Part shown: positions 55,592 through 55,768 of the stretch, piece by piece
How the letters are laid out: each line of letters starts with the position of its first letter
Numbering within the stretch: position 1 is the stretch's first letter
NCBI GenBank assembly: GCA_038255145.1
Contig: JBBSLP010000039.1
Span: 1 to 55,768 of the forward strand
Origin: WHTX01 sp038255145
Lineage (GTDB): Bacteria; Actinomycetota; Acidimicrobiia; Acidimicrobiales; CAIXPF01
DNA length: 55,768 nucleotides
Direction of reading: 5' to 3'
Position numbers and translations under genes: made by a program
Notes under the pieces: generated by a model
What the model saw: the letters and a program-made list of their open reading frames with translations, nothing else
The model's database searches: none
Told to the model about the DNA's origin: nothing

Positions 55592-55768
55592 CTCGCCGCC
55601 GCCGTGGCCAGGTCGATGTCGACGCGCAGGATCAGGGCCAGGGCGACGTGACGCTCCTCGAGGGGGCCATCGTGGGTCTCGAGGTCGGCCAGGGTGCGGG
55701 CCACCCGACGCACCCGGTCACTTCCCCGGGCCGTCAGCTCACCGGTGGTGAACGCCCGGGCCAAGCGG
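55588..55768 (-). CDS. comM: ComM/YifB-family Mg-chelatase-like ATPase, C-terminal fragment
   Basis: Only the last 59 codons are in the window. They read RAFTTGELTARGSDRVRR, VARTLADLE, EERHVALALILRVD, the typical end of the YifB/ComM family (consensus LSARGxDRVLRVARTIADL, HVAEALQYR). ComM is a branch-migration helicase that helps integrate transformed DNA. Context with dprA supports the call. The rest lies beyond the window. Confidence 0.8.
   Translation of the reverse strand, partial: RLARAFTTGELTARGSDRVRRVARTLADLETHDGPLEERHVALALILRVDIDLATAAAR

Overview
The window is very GC-rich and almost wholly protein-coding. Nearly all genes lie on the minus strand, in a housekeeping order typical of Actinomycetota. 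Reading along the minus strand (right to left) the order is comM-dprA-whiG-M23-rpsB-tsf-pyrH-frr-cdsA-dxr-rseP-ispG-proS-rimP-nusA-ylxR-infB-DUF503-rbfA-truB-ribF-tdk-rpsO-pnp-M16-dapB, then an accessory stretch, then dapA-rnj-ftsK-rimO-pgsA-cinA-LLM oxidoreductase, recA-miaB-miaA-dapF-hflX-dapC-dapE. The WhiG-type sigma factor, the GAAC-N4-GTTC LexA box at recA, the F420-type (luciferase-like) oxidoreductase, RNase J and many leaderless-type starts all fit an actinobacterium. An acidimicrobial lineage is my guess, not something the window proves. No tRNA, rRNA, CRISPR array or complete insertion sequence was seen.

Right part (40-55.8 kb): DNA uptake/processing (comM, dprA), a WhiG/FliA sigma factor, a degenerate M23 domain protein, then translation and lipid/isoprenoid genes. 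The rpsB and rimP-nusA transcripts both have structured leaders that could be regulatory. Middle (28-40 kb): infB, ribosome maturation (rbfA, rimP, DUF503), tRNA pseudouridylation (truB), FAD synthesis (ribF), thymidine kinase, rpsO-pnp and dapB.

The block between dapB and dapA (about 19.6-28.0 kb) is accessory. It holds a broken hyuA, a hyuB with a fused C-terminal zinc-ribbon-like domain, a VTT/DedA-type membrane protein, an acyl-CoA ligase, a SURF1 cytochrome oxidase assembly factor and a winged-helix regulator. Another degraded gene, the C-terminal stub of a substrate-binding protein, lies between rnj and ftsK beside a 17-bp tandem repeat. Left part (0-19.6 kb): RNA decay (rnj), chromosome segregation (ftsK), tRNA/ribosome modification (rimO, miaA, miaB), DNA repair (recA), phosphatidylglycerol synthesis (pgsA) and meso-diaminopimelate/lysine synthesis (dapA, dapB, dapF, dapC, dapE).

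The most interesting signals are: (i) an aminoglycoside-phosphotransferase-like protein between miaB and miaA that has lost its ATP-lysine and both metal ligands; (ii) a 24-bp rimO/azlC intergenic region in which two leaderless -10 elements share one TA step; (iii) a 15-codon mini-ORF joined by 4-nt overlaps to both pgsA and cinA; (iv) a hyuA with four independent lesions; (v) an M23 protein lacking its zinc ligands; and (vi) many short tandem duplications, including one at a stop codon.
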